64,000 nucleotides of DNA from Desmodesmus armatus (Eukaryota; Chlorophyta; Chlorophyceae; Sphaeropleales; Scenedesmaceae), in NCBI GenBank assembly GCA_007449985.2, contig VIIQ02000761.1, positions 1 through 64,000 of the forward strand, given 5' to 3'. The translations under genes were made by a program, and so were the position numbers. Below, one piece after another: positions 10,585 through 23,100 of this stretch (position 1 is the stretch's first letter; each line of letters opens with the position of its first letter). The notes beneath the pieces are model-generated. The model was not told where the DNA came from, searched no databases, and was given only the letters and a program-made list of their open reading frames with translations.

Positions 10585-12498
10585 ATGACATCTCGCGTCA
10601 TCATCGGCCCACTCGACAACCTCGCGACAGCAGTTGCCACAACAGCAGCATCAGGTATGGTTCGTTTTCTGGCTCCTGCGCCACGAAACGGGGTTGGAAC
10701 GCTCACCATTTAGCTAGATCTCACAACTTGGCTCACTAGCATGTTGCGGAGTCGGTCCAATGAAAAATGCATGGCAACCCCAACCTGCGCCACTCACGAT
10801 GACACGCAGAGACGCAGCTGCCCACTGTACAATGACCACCCACTTGCTGAGCGTGTTCTCTGCTTTGCAGGTTGCATGCCTCCCACACACCAACCTGAAT
10901 GGTCTCAACTCCCCAAGGAGGTGCTCTCGGCCATCCTGCAGCATGTCAGCCTGCAGCACAGGTTCAGCGCCTGCGCCCTCGTCAGCAAAGCATGGCAGGC
11001 AGCCGCTGCTGCAGTGCCCGTCACCACCCTCAGCACACAGCGACCCTCAGCAGCAGCCCTGAAGTCTGTATGGGAGGCCCAGGCGCGCAGCTTTGGGCCC
11101 CAGCTGACGTGTCTGAGCCTGCAGATGAAAGATAAGCTCATGTCAGGAGCATATGATTACCCCATCCTGCAGCTGCCCTGCCCAGGCCTACGCGGGCTAG
11201 ACCTGGAAAGCCTGGCAGTGAACCTCGCCCAGGACACAGCAGGCCCCGCAGAAGGCAGTGCTGCATTCTCTTCGCTACCCCTCAGCACAGTTGCATCTCT
11301 CACCAAGTTGCACATGCAGCATGTGGTGCTTCTGGGACAGCGGCAGCAGCGCCTTGCAGCCTGGGCAGCACTGACGGGCCTCCAGCATCTGCATGCAAAG
11401 GAGGCGCAGCATGCAATCGTGGTCACAGAAGCTGGCCGTGGGTTCCCTGGAGAAAACGAACCTCTGCTGCCAGATGGGCTGCTTTCTCATCTGCAGCAGC
11501 TTACCTACCTTCACATCGAGGGGCCAGCCTGGTCGCCGACGGTCGGCACATACTACCTGGGTCCAGCAGTGTCCCCTGCTGGCTTGCAGGATGTCACCCG
11601 CCTCACTGGCTTGCAGCACCTTGGACTGAGCCTGTCCGCACACTACGATGATGTGGTTGCAGCGCCGGAAGGGATTGCAGGGCTCAAGGGGCTTACACAC
11701 GTCATGCTGCGCTCGGTTGATGGGAGCAGCCTGCCCAACCTTGCGCCATTGGCCGCACTGCAGCACCTTCATCTGGCCTGGTGCGGCCCGCTGCAGGCCG
11801 CAGCCCTGACTGGCTTGACTGGTCTGCATCATGTGCATCTGGAGATGTTCAGCTTCCATGGTGAAGACGACGTGGTGGCCTTCTTGTCATGGCCGCAGCA
11901 GCAGCGCCACATGACATACTTGTTCCTCGAAACAAGTCTGATTCTAGAAGACTTTGAAGACATCGCAGATCTGCCGGAAGATGCGCAAGCCCTGTATGCT
12001 GCAGTAACAGGCCTACCGGCTCAGCCAGTGGCAGCAGCCAATGCCAGTGGCAGCAAGCTGCAGCAGCTGACGCTGAACCACATCCTGCCGCCCTCAGCTT
12101 GGCAGCATGTCTTCCCTGCAGGACAGCAGTGCCTCGCCCTCACATCCCTCGAGATCGGGTCTAACCAAGGCCCTGCGAGCAACGCGCCATGGCAATGCCT
12201 TGCTGCTGCCTGCCCAAACTTACAAAAGCTCTCCTTGTGCGCGGAATATGAAGAACTTGAGAACATGTGCCCTATATCAGAGCTCCAGCCCCTCACAGCG
12301 CTCACCAGTTTGACCACGTGTGGACTGAGTGAAGACCAGATGCCGCACCTGTTGCAGCTGACCCGGTTGCAGGACTTGGCCCTCTACGACACATCCATCA
12401 GTGAAGCGTGTGTGGGGCAGCTGACAAAGATGCAGCAGCTGACAAAGCTGAAGGTGGAGCGTAATGATCGTGATGATTACGAATGGTCAAAGGTCTGA
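10585..12498 (+). CDS. F-box / leucine-rich repeat protein
   Basis: Likely substrate adaptor of an SCF ubiquitin ligase. I join exon 10585-10654 (ATG to TCAG|GTATGG) to 10871-12498 (TTTGCAG|G), which keeps frame and gives 565 residues; if the upstream exon is wrong, translation could start at ATG 10876 (540 residues). The F-box is at the start of exon 2 (EWSQLPKEVLSAILQHV, then L-V-S-K-A-W). The rest is irregular leucine-rich repeats of ~24-30 residues with L-x-x-L-x-L patterns (for example LQHLGLSLS, LQHLHLAWCG, LTSLTTCGLS). It ends at TGA 12498 after a Lys/Asp-rich tail. This repeat style belongs to large F-box/LRR families in chlorophyte genomes. The main exon is firm; the first exon is inference. 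Confidence 0.75.
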
Positions 12499-14180
12499 TC
12501 AGTTATTCAACATGGGGGTCTTTGCTTGTGCATACCATTTATTATACAGTATCAAGCATGCATGATGGTATGCAGCATGCAGTCACCGTGACAATCAAGC
12601 CGCGAGGCTGCGTTGGCTGCAGGTGAGCTGCTGCTGTTTAGGCCGGTTTGGTTCAGCCGGTGTCAGCTTCATGGATGCGTTCCTCATCCACCCAGGAGCC
12701 TTCGGTAGTCAGACGATAGTGTGCTTGGGCCAAACAATGGTTGCTTGCAGGTCTGGTTGAGACAGTCGCTGCAGAGGCTGCTGCGGCAGCAGCCACTCAG
12801 TTCTTGTTGGTTGTGCCTCAGCTGGGAGGCATGGTGTGCTCAGCAGGCTCTGGTGCGAGCGCCATGCATGTGCCTGGCTGCCTTCCTGCTTGTGGGTGTG
12901 CACAGCTTCTTGCACAATTGTGACTGGTGGCATCACATGTCATGCTGCGGCGATGGTTGCCAGTGTCTTCTGGGCGCTTGGGATTCGGCCCAAAACCGCA
13001 ACACAGAGCCTGTGCATGTGAGGGTCGGTTGTTTCAAGCAACCTGGTTTTGAGTTGGTTGGCTGGCTGTTGGATTGATTGGCCCGCATCAAATGAGTTAG
13101 TCTTGGGCCATAACACTTACTATTGATTGCAGCACGCTGTTTTAGGCAACCATGCGCCCCGCACAGTCTACATAGGCTGTACATGCCTGTTGTCAGCCTC
13201 AGGCCCAAACTGGGCGTCGCTCTGGTACATGAGCAAGAAGCACCCAGAAATTTGCTTTGGCCAGGCTGTCGTGAACTGAGCATGACTTTGGGCCATGCGT
13301 GTCCTGGCCACTGTCACCACCACCGCACTGCTTTGGCACGCCAACAGTTGCAGCTGCAACTGTCAGGCCCTGAGGGAGCCTGCCGATGTGGCAACGGCAG
13401 TATATGTACCTTTGTTTTGTATATTTACAAACCGGTATGGCACTCACATGTTTGGACAGAGCAGAGTGGGAGAGGAGGTGCCGGGAAGTGAGCTAGCTCC
13501 CAGAATCAGTCAGCTTGCCATGGCCGGCCACACCCACACCTCTGAAAGCGTGTGCACTCTCTGTAGTCCTCTGCAGAACGAGCGTGACAGACACTTCTTG
13601 AAAGTTGAGTTGTGAGGTGGGGTCTTGCCTGCAGGGGTAGTACCCCTGGCTTGCCTGTGATGCATACGAGTTTGAAATTCAAACCAGACCAATGCGACCG
13701 TAGGCGAAGAGGCCACCCTGAGGCGTGTTGCTCTTATTCTTTGATCACAGGGAGGGTGTATCACGCCTGAAGGATCCACACGTCCCTCGCTCGGCAGCTC
13801 AGCACCAAACAAACGCCAACAACGAACCCCTCCACACGCTGGTGAAGCACCAGCCTTGACCAGCGACTAATAAAAGGGCCATCAGTACAGTCGGCAAGGC
13901 GCAAGCCGGATGCCTGGGCCTACAGGTGGGAGCTGAACAGCGCATTCCAGTGATCTGATGCAGTTGCCACAGCAGCACATCCATGCGTGAAGCAGACACT
14001 GTTTTGGCCGCTGCTTCAGTGTGTTTTGTTACCATCATTTTCAACAGGTGTTGCGTGAACAGACCCACGGCTGACAAACACCGATGGTCCCATAGCCAGC
14101 AGTCCCAGCACATGCCCGTACTGGCAATCCTGCATCAGTTCTCCCTGTGCTCTTGCCTGCCTGCTGCAGCTGCTGACGCC
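12499..14180. other. Intergenic region between F-box and SUVH genes
   Basis: No coding region recognised on either strand. Small open frames lack family signals and codon pattern. The only local structures are short palindromes (for example CAGGGGTAGTACCCCTG near 13632). Confidence 0.5.
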
Positions 14181-17100
14181 ATGGACGTCGACACGCATCC
14201 AACGAAGGATGTGTCAGAGCCAACGGTAAGGTCAAAAACATGCTGCATGGACACCTACTAGGCTAGCAACCACCACCACCAACTGCCATGATAGGCCCTG
14301 TTGTGTGTTGCTTTCAGGACACACCTGCTGCTGTACCATCAACTTCTGTCTTTGCTGGTGTTCGGAAGAAACCACCACAGCATAGTAACAGTCACCATGA
14401 TCTTGCGAATGGCATGGCACCTGGCATTATGGAGTTGGTTGGTTGCCTGGCCAGCAGGGACATTCAGGGGCAGCCCCAGACCTCAGATACTTGGTAGTCA
14501 GGTGTAACACGCACTGCAGGAAATATGACCACAGGTTCCCAGGCCAGCACACATGGCCTTTGCACCATGGTCTATCCTTCTCGCACCGATCTCATCCTCA
14601 CCCTCACACTCACACTCGCACTCAACCTACACCCCACAATTGGTTGGTGCCGCACGACCCCACGACTGTGTATCTGCTGCTGCATGTGCAGGACAAGCCC
14701 ACCAAGCACCCTGCAGCAGCTGCAGACAAGCCCAGCAGCCCTTACCAGCAGCATCAACAGCCGCCGCAGCAGCAGAGAGCAGGCCTAGGCAGCGCCCTGA
14801 AGTCAGCCCTCACTGGCCTGTTGCGCCGCAGCTATGGCGTGGCAAAAGCTGACCCTGCTGGTGCTGGTGCTGGTCCTGCTGATGCGCAGCACAACACAGT
14901 GCAGCACTCTGGGCCAGCAGATGTGCCACCAGCTGGAGCTGATGCTGATGCTGCTGCACGCGCAGACACAACAGAGCCAAAATGTGCAGTGCCAGCGCAG
15001 CAGCAGGAGCAGTGTGCACGCAAGGAAGCCCCTACTGCTGAACCTGCAGTGCGCGCAGGCAAGGCATGCACAGAGGCTCCTGTGGCGCAGCAGCCAGCAG
15101 CAGCAGCGGCGGCAGCAGGGGACAGCAGCGGTCCAGCAGCCGCCTCCAAGGCTAAGCCCAAGCACAAGGAAGCAGCGACCTCAGCAGCAGCACTGGCAGC
15201 AGCTCCAGCAAGCAGCAGTGGCCCAGCAGCAGCCGGCACGTCAAGGCCCAAGCGTAGTGAAGCAGCAGCCCCAGCAAGGGCAGCAGCCCCAGCAGCCCCA
15301 GCAAGCAGCAGTGGCCCAGCAGCCGCCGCCCCGCCCAGGCCTAAGCGCAAGGCAGCAGAGACAGCCAAGGCAGACATCGCGGCACAGGCAGCAGGCAAGC
15401 TGACTCAGCAGCAGCAGCACGAGCTGCTGCTGCTGCAGGAGGCTCAGGCTGATCAGCAGGCGCGCAAGAAGCTCGCGCAGGACAAAGCCAGGGCTGAAGC
15501 AGAAGCAGCAGCTGCTGCCGCTGCCGCTGCAGCCGCAGCCGCCGCTGCTGCTGCCGCTGCTGCCAGCAAGAAGCGAAAGCTTGAAGCTTCTGCCGCTGCT
15601 GCTGCCGCCGCCGCCGCTGGAGGTTGTGGTGATGACGACGCCCCGACAGCTGCCAACAACCCAGCCAAACGGCGCAAGTCCTCAAAACCCGCCAAGCCTG
15701 CCAACCGGCCGGCATCGCAGCAGCAGCAAAGTGAGGGCACTGGCGACCAGCAGCAGCAGCAGCAGAAGGCAGCCGCTAAGGCACCTGCGTCCAAGAGGCG
15801 CAACGGGGTGCCACCCTACACCCCTGCAGGCACGCTGGAGGCAGCGTACTGGCAGGGTGTGGCTGAGTCTGTGCGGGACCCTGAGGCCATTGGGCGTGCT
15901 GCTCTGTGGGCAGAGGAGGTGCTGATGGCAAAGGGCGGGAAGGTGCCGCTGTGGAAGGAGGAGGAGAGAAACCTCAAGGTAGGTGATGGTGGGTTGGGAT
16001 GGGTTTGGCGCATGAATCTGTGAGGGACTCGGAGGCTGTTGGGCGTGCTGCTGGGGGGGGGGGCTGAGGAGGCCTTGATGGCAAAGGGCGGGAAGGTACC
16101 CTGTGGAAGGAGGAGGAGAAGAATTTGAAGGTAGGTGACTGTGGGTCGAACGGCTGCTATAACACTCACTCATGTGTAAGGGAGGTGTGTCCTGACATGT
16201 GGGTCCAGGTAGGCCGAAGCAAGCAGGGGGTTGGCAGCGGAGCACTTGGATGCTCAGTATGTTGGCTTGCTGCTATCGTAGGCATGTGTGTGCAGCCTAG
16301 CGCGAGAGTACTGTGATGGGACAGACCCGGGGCGCAGCACATTTTTGAAATCCTGAGAGTACTGAGCAACCCTGGGATATAAAAGCAGGAGAATGTGACC
16401 ACCTGCTTACCCGTCTGTCTGTCTGTCCGTCCGTCCGTCCCGCAGCATTTCAAGATAATGGACCAGGCTCATGCTTACCTCAAGAGCAGTGGGGCCAGGT
16501 GAGCTTTGTTTCCGCCAACAGCTTGTGTTCTCAGGCATCCTAATAAGTGCCACCGGCTCCACAGGTTTCTGTTTACGATGTCAACCACAACACAAACATG
16601 CTGTGTGTCTTGGCAACCTCCAGCTGCACCCTGTTGCTGCCAACGCCTCATTTGCACAGACGTGTAGGTCTCAAGAGGCCTGTCTGTTTTTTCCTGATGT
16701 GCATGCATGCGGCTGCTGCTGTGCCTGCTTTCCTGCAACTCGGTCACCCGCTGCGCAACAACCCCTGGGAGTAGCGCGGCCATCCCAGACGGCAAGCAAC
16801 CCTACCACAGGTATGTACTGTTTATTTTTGTCACCAGTCAACAGGTCCAGACAGGCTTGCAGCTTGCTCTGGCTTTCCTCTATTGCTTTCTTGTGTGTGC
16901 GCAGTACAATTTGCGCAGTACAACCTTGAATAGACAGCAACAGCATGCTGCTCCATCCACGGGCTGCAGGTACAGCTGTATAACAGTTGACAGCTTGGGG
17001 CATGGCACCTTTATGCCCCAGCGGTCGCAGGGCAAACACCGCACAAGCCTACACAACAATAGACACACCATCAGTAGCAAATGCCCTGCATTCTCACAAA

Positions 17101-20100
17101 CCAGCACCTTGCCCTACGCCGTGGATGTCGGCTCCGTCCAACGACCTGTATCTAGGTATATTCTGCCCGAGCCACTCATGGAGGCCGCCATTGCAGTCGC
17201 CTCCTCCGTCAAGAAGAACTCCCGCGCCTACAACCCGCGGACACAGCAGTAACAACTCTCCATAGTCTGACAGAACCCTTCTGTTGCGCTGCTGCCGATG
17301 TGGATTCCATCGGCATGTTGCAATTGCTAGGTATGTCCTGCCAGAGCCCCTCATGAATGCAGCCATCGCAGTCGCTGAGGCAGCAGGCTCCTCCAGCAAG
17401 AAGAAGAACTCCCGCGCCCACAAAGACGCCGTTGCGGCATTCGCAGCAGCAGCAGCGGCGCTAGCAAAGCAGGACAGCAGGAGGGGCAAGGCACCAACGG
17501 GCAGCGCGGCAGCAGCTACCGCAAAAGCTGCAAAGGATGCAGCAGCAGAGGCTGGGGTGGCAGAGGGTATCGACCTGCAGCGGCATGTCCTGTTTGTGCA
17601 GGTGCGTGGGTCCCTAGACGAGTCTGGTGTGGCAATGTTTTCACAACCATTGCCTGTAGGGTTTTGGGTTAGGAGTTGAGGCTACACCCCAACCCTCACC
17701 AGCAGCAATCCTTGAATTGCTGCACTTACCATTTCGTTGCCTCCAGCTTGCGAGGAGTCATATGGTGTTTCGTGATGTATGTGGTTGATCAAACAACTTG
17801 ATTCCAAACCCAGAGTAACATGTGTGATGCCGTCTTTTTGCAGAAGAATGAGTACAAGGACCCCAAGGGTGACCTGTCTGCGGCTATCAGCTCAGCAGAC
17901 AAGACCTTCTGGAGGCTGTTCCAGGAGGTGAGGTGTACAGGCCACACAAGGACAGTACTTTGGCTTGGTATCCAGTGGTGCACCTGCCCAGCACCACACT
18001 GCCTAACACACTCGATGCAAGTCACATATCGACCAGTATCAGGCACGGGATAACCCTCTGAAGTATTGGGAATAGACTTGTATATTGAATAGACATTGAA
18101 AAGACAGGGCAGGTAGCCAATCACCATGTAATAACACCCATGTTCCCTGCAGGCCAGCGGCAGCTGTTGTGTTAGAGAAGGAGCAGTCAATGACCTGACC
18201 CGAACCCAAGCACGTCACCGACCCTCAACGCCCGACCTGCTAAATTTCACGATCACCTGTCCCCCGTGTTGCAATAACCGTGTTGCGTGCAGGCGAACGC
18301 GACAGAGCTTGAGCGCTTCAACGTAACCACCCTGGCCCGCATGGTGGCCGAGGACCAGCTGCCAGACCCTGGGGAGGCCAATGCCTCAGACGTGGCAGCA
18401 GCAGTGGCCTACGCGCTGCTTTACAAGAAGGACATCGCCGCCGCGGCTGCTGCTGCATGCACAAACATTGAAGAAGAAGAAACAGACGCAGCAGGTGTGG
18501 ATGCAGTCACGGACACAAATGATGCAGCAGCAGCAGCAGCAGCAGGTGGGGCTGTGGGGCCCTCCTCTTCCTCTGGCTTGACTGACAAGAAGAGAGGGGG
18601 CGAGGCGGGGCAGGATGCTGAGCAGCAGCAGGAGCAGCAGCAGGAGCAGGGTGATGGTGTGTTGAGCTGGCCGCAGCTGCTGGAGAGGGCTCGGGGAGGG
18701 CAGGTGAAGAAGCCTTGCCAGCGGCCTGACCGTGTGGCGGAGTCCAAGTGCCTGTCTGAGGGCAAGGTGGTGAATGCGCTGGACATGATCGGGCACCTGC
18801 CTGGTTTGCCCGTCAATCACAAGTGAGGAATGGCAGTGGGGATGGCAGTACGGATGGAAGCGGGGTTGCTAGGATTTTGGTCCCTTGTCCTTGCGCTGCA
18901 CCCTTTTGTTCCTGCCAACCATTTGCAGTGTAGCTCCGTGATCACGGTGTGACACTCTCTTCTCTCACAGGTTTGAACTATTGTCCACCCAGGGAGCGTA
19001 TGGCACTTGGCTGCATATGGAAATATGGTGCACCCTCGCGCCACGCACACCCCTTACTTGACAGCTGTTGCCGCCCCTGTGTGTTTTGAATATTTCCAAT
19101 ATTGTACTGCAGGTTCATCTCCCGCTCGCAGGGCTTGGTGCTGGGGATCCACAGGTCACCCATGGCAGGCATCAAGAAGGCAACCCTGCCAATCACAGTG
19201 GGTGAGTGGCAAGCCTGCTTGGCGTGCAACAAGATTGTTACCACACACACACACTTGCCTTTGAAAGTCACAACTGCATGCTGTCTGTCTGTCAACACAC
19301 ACACGGTGACAGTTGACACAATCACATGTGTAGAGATTGTGTGGGGGCTGTATGGTTTTTGCGAACACATGTGGACAGAAAGAGACAACCACCAAAGCCA
19401 GGCAGGACTGTGCACCCAGAAGAGCAGAACAACCCAACTTGGTGATACGCAAGGCAAAGCAAGGTTGCGGGGGGTTTTCTGCATATTGGCATATATAATA
19501 TTGGCATATATAATTGCCCCCCCCCCCCCCACACACACACACTCTGATGGACTAAGTGCGGCATAGACCTTGCAAAGTTCGGGGGGTTTTCTGCACCTTG
19601 GCATAGCTCGTTCTGACCTTACCCAAAGCTGCAGGCAAGACGTCAGATGGCATTGACATGGCTGCATGCAATCCAGTGGTCTCCTCTGACATGGGATGCT
19701 CACACTGTCGTACTGCATCCCTGCGTGCACTCCCTCTGCTGACACGCTGCCCTGTCTGCACTCCTGCCCTGCTATCCTTGGCATGTCGTGCAGAGCTGGG
19801 CGGCACGGTGTACAAGGGTGTGGATGTTGCGGCATGCATCGTCATCAGCTCCATCTACCAAGCTGATGCAGATGCAGGGGCGGACGACATCATCGTGTAC
19901 ACCGGTGAGCACAATACTGTGTTACCAGGCTGTCGCGCGATACCAGCACACAGGATGCAGGCTCTTCTGTGCTGTCGGCAACGTTCAAGCGTACTGCCAC
20001 TGATTTGTGGGGAAGGCACTACAGAGATTTCATACTGTCCAAAGTGGTAGGATGCTTGCCAGCCATCTGATGCAATGCAAGCATTCAGCCTGCATATCAT

Positions 20101-23100
20101 CGCTGCAGGGTTGCAAAGGAGCACACCCTTGCAGGCGCCCCCATGTATCATCCACATCGCGTGTTTGGCTGCATCTGTGTTTCTGCACCGGCTGGCGGCA
20201 ACGACCTTGACGCAACAAACAGCAAAGCAACAGACCGGACTAATTCTACTCAATGAGCAGAAGATTGCCCAGAACAGTATGAACGCCCTTGTAGCGGCAG
20301 ACTTGCATTCTGACCATGCCTTCCCGTGTCATGTGCGTATGTGGCTGCAACTGTACCTGCAGGTGCGGGTGGCAACGACCTCAACGGCAATAAGCTCCAG
20401 AAAGCTGATCAGACATTGACGGATGTCAACCGCTCCATGCTGGGCGCCATGGCGCTGCGGACACCCGTGCGCGCGCTGCGCCGCAACAACGCGCCCGGCT
20501 CTATCTATGGGAGTGCGTTATTCTACGATGGCCTGTACTTCGTGGTGAGTGGCTGGCTTTGGGCACAGAACAACCGCATCACAGCCTCCGGGACAGAGCT
20601 TCTTCAAGCATTATTGCTGTTGGGTTTGGGTTTTCTGGCTCTGTGGAAGACTGTGAAAGCGTGCTGTGTAGCTGTGGACAGTAAGTACAGCAGAATTCAG
20701 GGACATGACACCTTGTGAAGATACATGCAAGCAGTCCATTCAAGTCTCGCTTTGGCTGTGCAAATATTTGAGCCCGGCTGCTGCTGTGTCCTGCACCCCG
20801 TTTCCTGCAGGTGTCCGCCTGCACCACGCTTACAGAGAATGGCAAGAAGGTCATCCTGTTTGGCCTCAAGCGCATGGAGGGCCAGCCCGAGTCACAGTCA
20901 GAGCTCGTGAGTCAACGTAGCGGGAATGCTGCATCTGGCTGCCTGAATCAGTAATTGGATGTTACACAGAACATCGCCCGTTTGGGGAGCCAACAAAAGG
21001 CTCATTGGGCCGATCGTTGAGCATCGCAGTGCGCACTTCAATATGCTCCTGTCATAGTCGATGTCTGACTTAGGATGAGCCCATGATACCCCAGACACTG
21101 CAGGGCTTGTCAGTCATCGAACGGCGTAACAGCCACGTTTGCAAGAAGCATCAAGGTATACGTGCAATGTCAGTGTGTAACGCGTGCTACATCATGATGC
21201 CTGATGGTTGGTGGTGCATGTGTTTTGGTTGCAGATCAAGGGCTTCATGGCGATGCGTGCTGCCAACAAGAGCCAGGATGCGCGGCCCGGCTACATCGTG
21301 AAGGACCTGAGCAGGGGCTCGGAGAGGCTGCCGGTGCCGGTTGTCAACGAGGTGGGGCGGATTGCTGCGTGTTAGTCGGCATCTGAGGGTCAAAAAAAAG
21401 GTTCCAGGGTGTAGACCGGCAAGTGCGACCTGCCCACTCTGGGCACGCGTTGGATGGGTACTGTCGAGGCCAATGGTAGACGGCTCCCCCCCATGTGGCT
21501 GGTCAAAAAGCAAGCAGGCTGCTGAGAAAGTCACATTCTTGTTGACAGCTACCACCGCTGCTGCTGTGTTGTGCTGCTGTCCTGACAGGTGAACAACGAG
21601 CTGCCGCCGGGGCTGGACCCACTGGTGGATGCCAAGTACCTCGTGCACCCGGAGACTGCTGGGTGAGCATGCTACTGGCCATTTTTTTGGGGCCCGGGGT
21701 GGGGGTTGGTTTGGCGTAATGTTGCATGGGTGTTTTTGCCGCACACCAATGGCGTTGCTCACCAGGGTGGGCGTGGTGAACCTTATGAGTGTTGAACCAC
21801 TTCGTACACTGCAGCACATTGCAGTACAACAGCTTGCTGGGCTGAAGTTGCCGACAGCACTTGGTGGGTGCAGGCACTGTCTGAGCTGAGCTAGTGGATG
21901 CTGGGACTGGGAGTTCAGGAGTGCGCAACGCCTTGGCGCTGAAATGTTTCTGCTGTGTGCATGGGCAAGAGCCCAAGACCTCACGTGTGCCACCGTAATG
22001 GTGGCACATGATTAGTAATGCGGGGCAGCATGCAGCTTGGGCTCAGCCAATCTCTTGCACAATCAGCCAAGGCCCCCTCTGAGTGGCAGCCTGGTGGCGC
22101 CCTGCAGGCGGGTTCCGCTGCTTGCTCTGTGACAGTATGATAAATATCTGACAGTGGAGAACATTCTTATGTGCTTGCAGGGAGCTGCAGAAGAGCCCGC
22201 TGTCTTTGGAGTGGATCATGGAGAATGTGTACGAGCCTTACCCAGGCATGTCAGAGGAGGTCCTGCCCCCCAAGGCACCCACTGTGCTGCTCAAGGACTC
22301 AGATGACCGCAGGGTATGACCGTGCTGGGGTGTCACGTGTGGCAATTACTGCCGATATCTTACATATCAGCAAACAAAGCCGTCAAAACACGTTGTTTGT
22401 AGCATTCATGTTCCACTTCCAGCCCTGCGCGGGAGAGCCCGATCGTGACGATCTGCACTAGAAGCCGGCGGATCGTGACGATCGCAACTGTGCGGCATTA
22501 CCGTATATGTTGACGTAAACGCTGTAGGCGACACCGGTGTACAAAAATATAGCATCGTGTTGCTGACTTGCAGGAGCGGGAAGAGGCTGCGCGGGTGGAG
22601 CAGCAGCTGCTGGAGAAGGCTGCGATCATCAAGCAGTGGCGCCAGTCGGGCAACGAGGGGGAGGTGGACACCAGCGGCTGCGGCAGCTACACTGGCGGCA
22701 TCCTGTATGACAAAAATCACGTCATACTGACCAAGAAGCAGCTGCAGAACCCGCACGGCGTGCTCAAGGCGATGAACTTTGGGTTCCTGCCGTACGCAGG
22801 CAAGCAGGTGCGTCACCACCAAGCGGCTTATTGCTTTTGTGAGGTCGCTGTCGCTGTCACATGGTTCAGGCGGGTGCCTGAAGACATCTTAGGCAGCCAG
22901 CAAGACCCCCCACATGCCTTTGTGTTTGGTTCGGCTTCACTTGTTCTTGTGCTGTTCCATGACTGCAACCTACTGTACATATATCCTGAAACAGAATATG
23001 CAATGTACTGCGGCCACTTCCCGCAGGCCTCCACTGTGGACCGCGTGCTGTTTGAGTGTGCTGACTGGATGGGGTGCAAGCTGGGCGCCAGCTGCCCACA

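Noticed and set aside
14443..14691. Upstream extension of the SUVH low-complexity exon
   Set aside because: Sequence before 14692 reads as intron (TGTGCAG|G acceptor) and has no coding character, though a continuous frame exists.
18971..19060. Alternative SUVH exon after CTCACAG at 18970
   Set aside because: Phase fits, but the product does not resemble SRA, whereas joining 18822 to 19113 gives a continuous SRA start.
20160..20300. GGCTGGCGGCAACGACCTTGACG resembling the SRA exon at 20363
   Set aside because: Similarity fades after ~20 bases and stops interrupt; may be an ancient copy but not supportable by eye.
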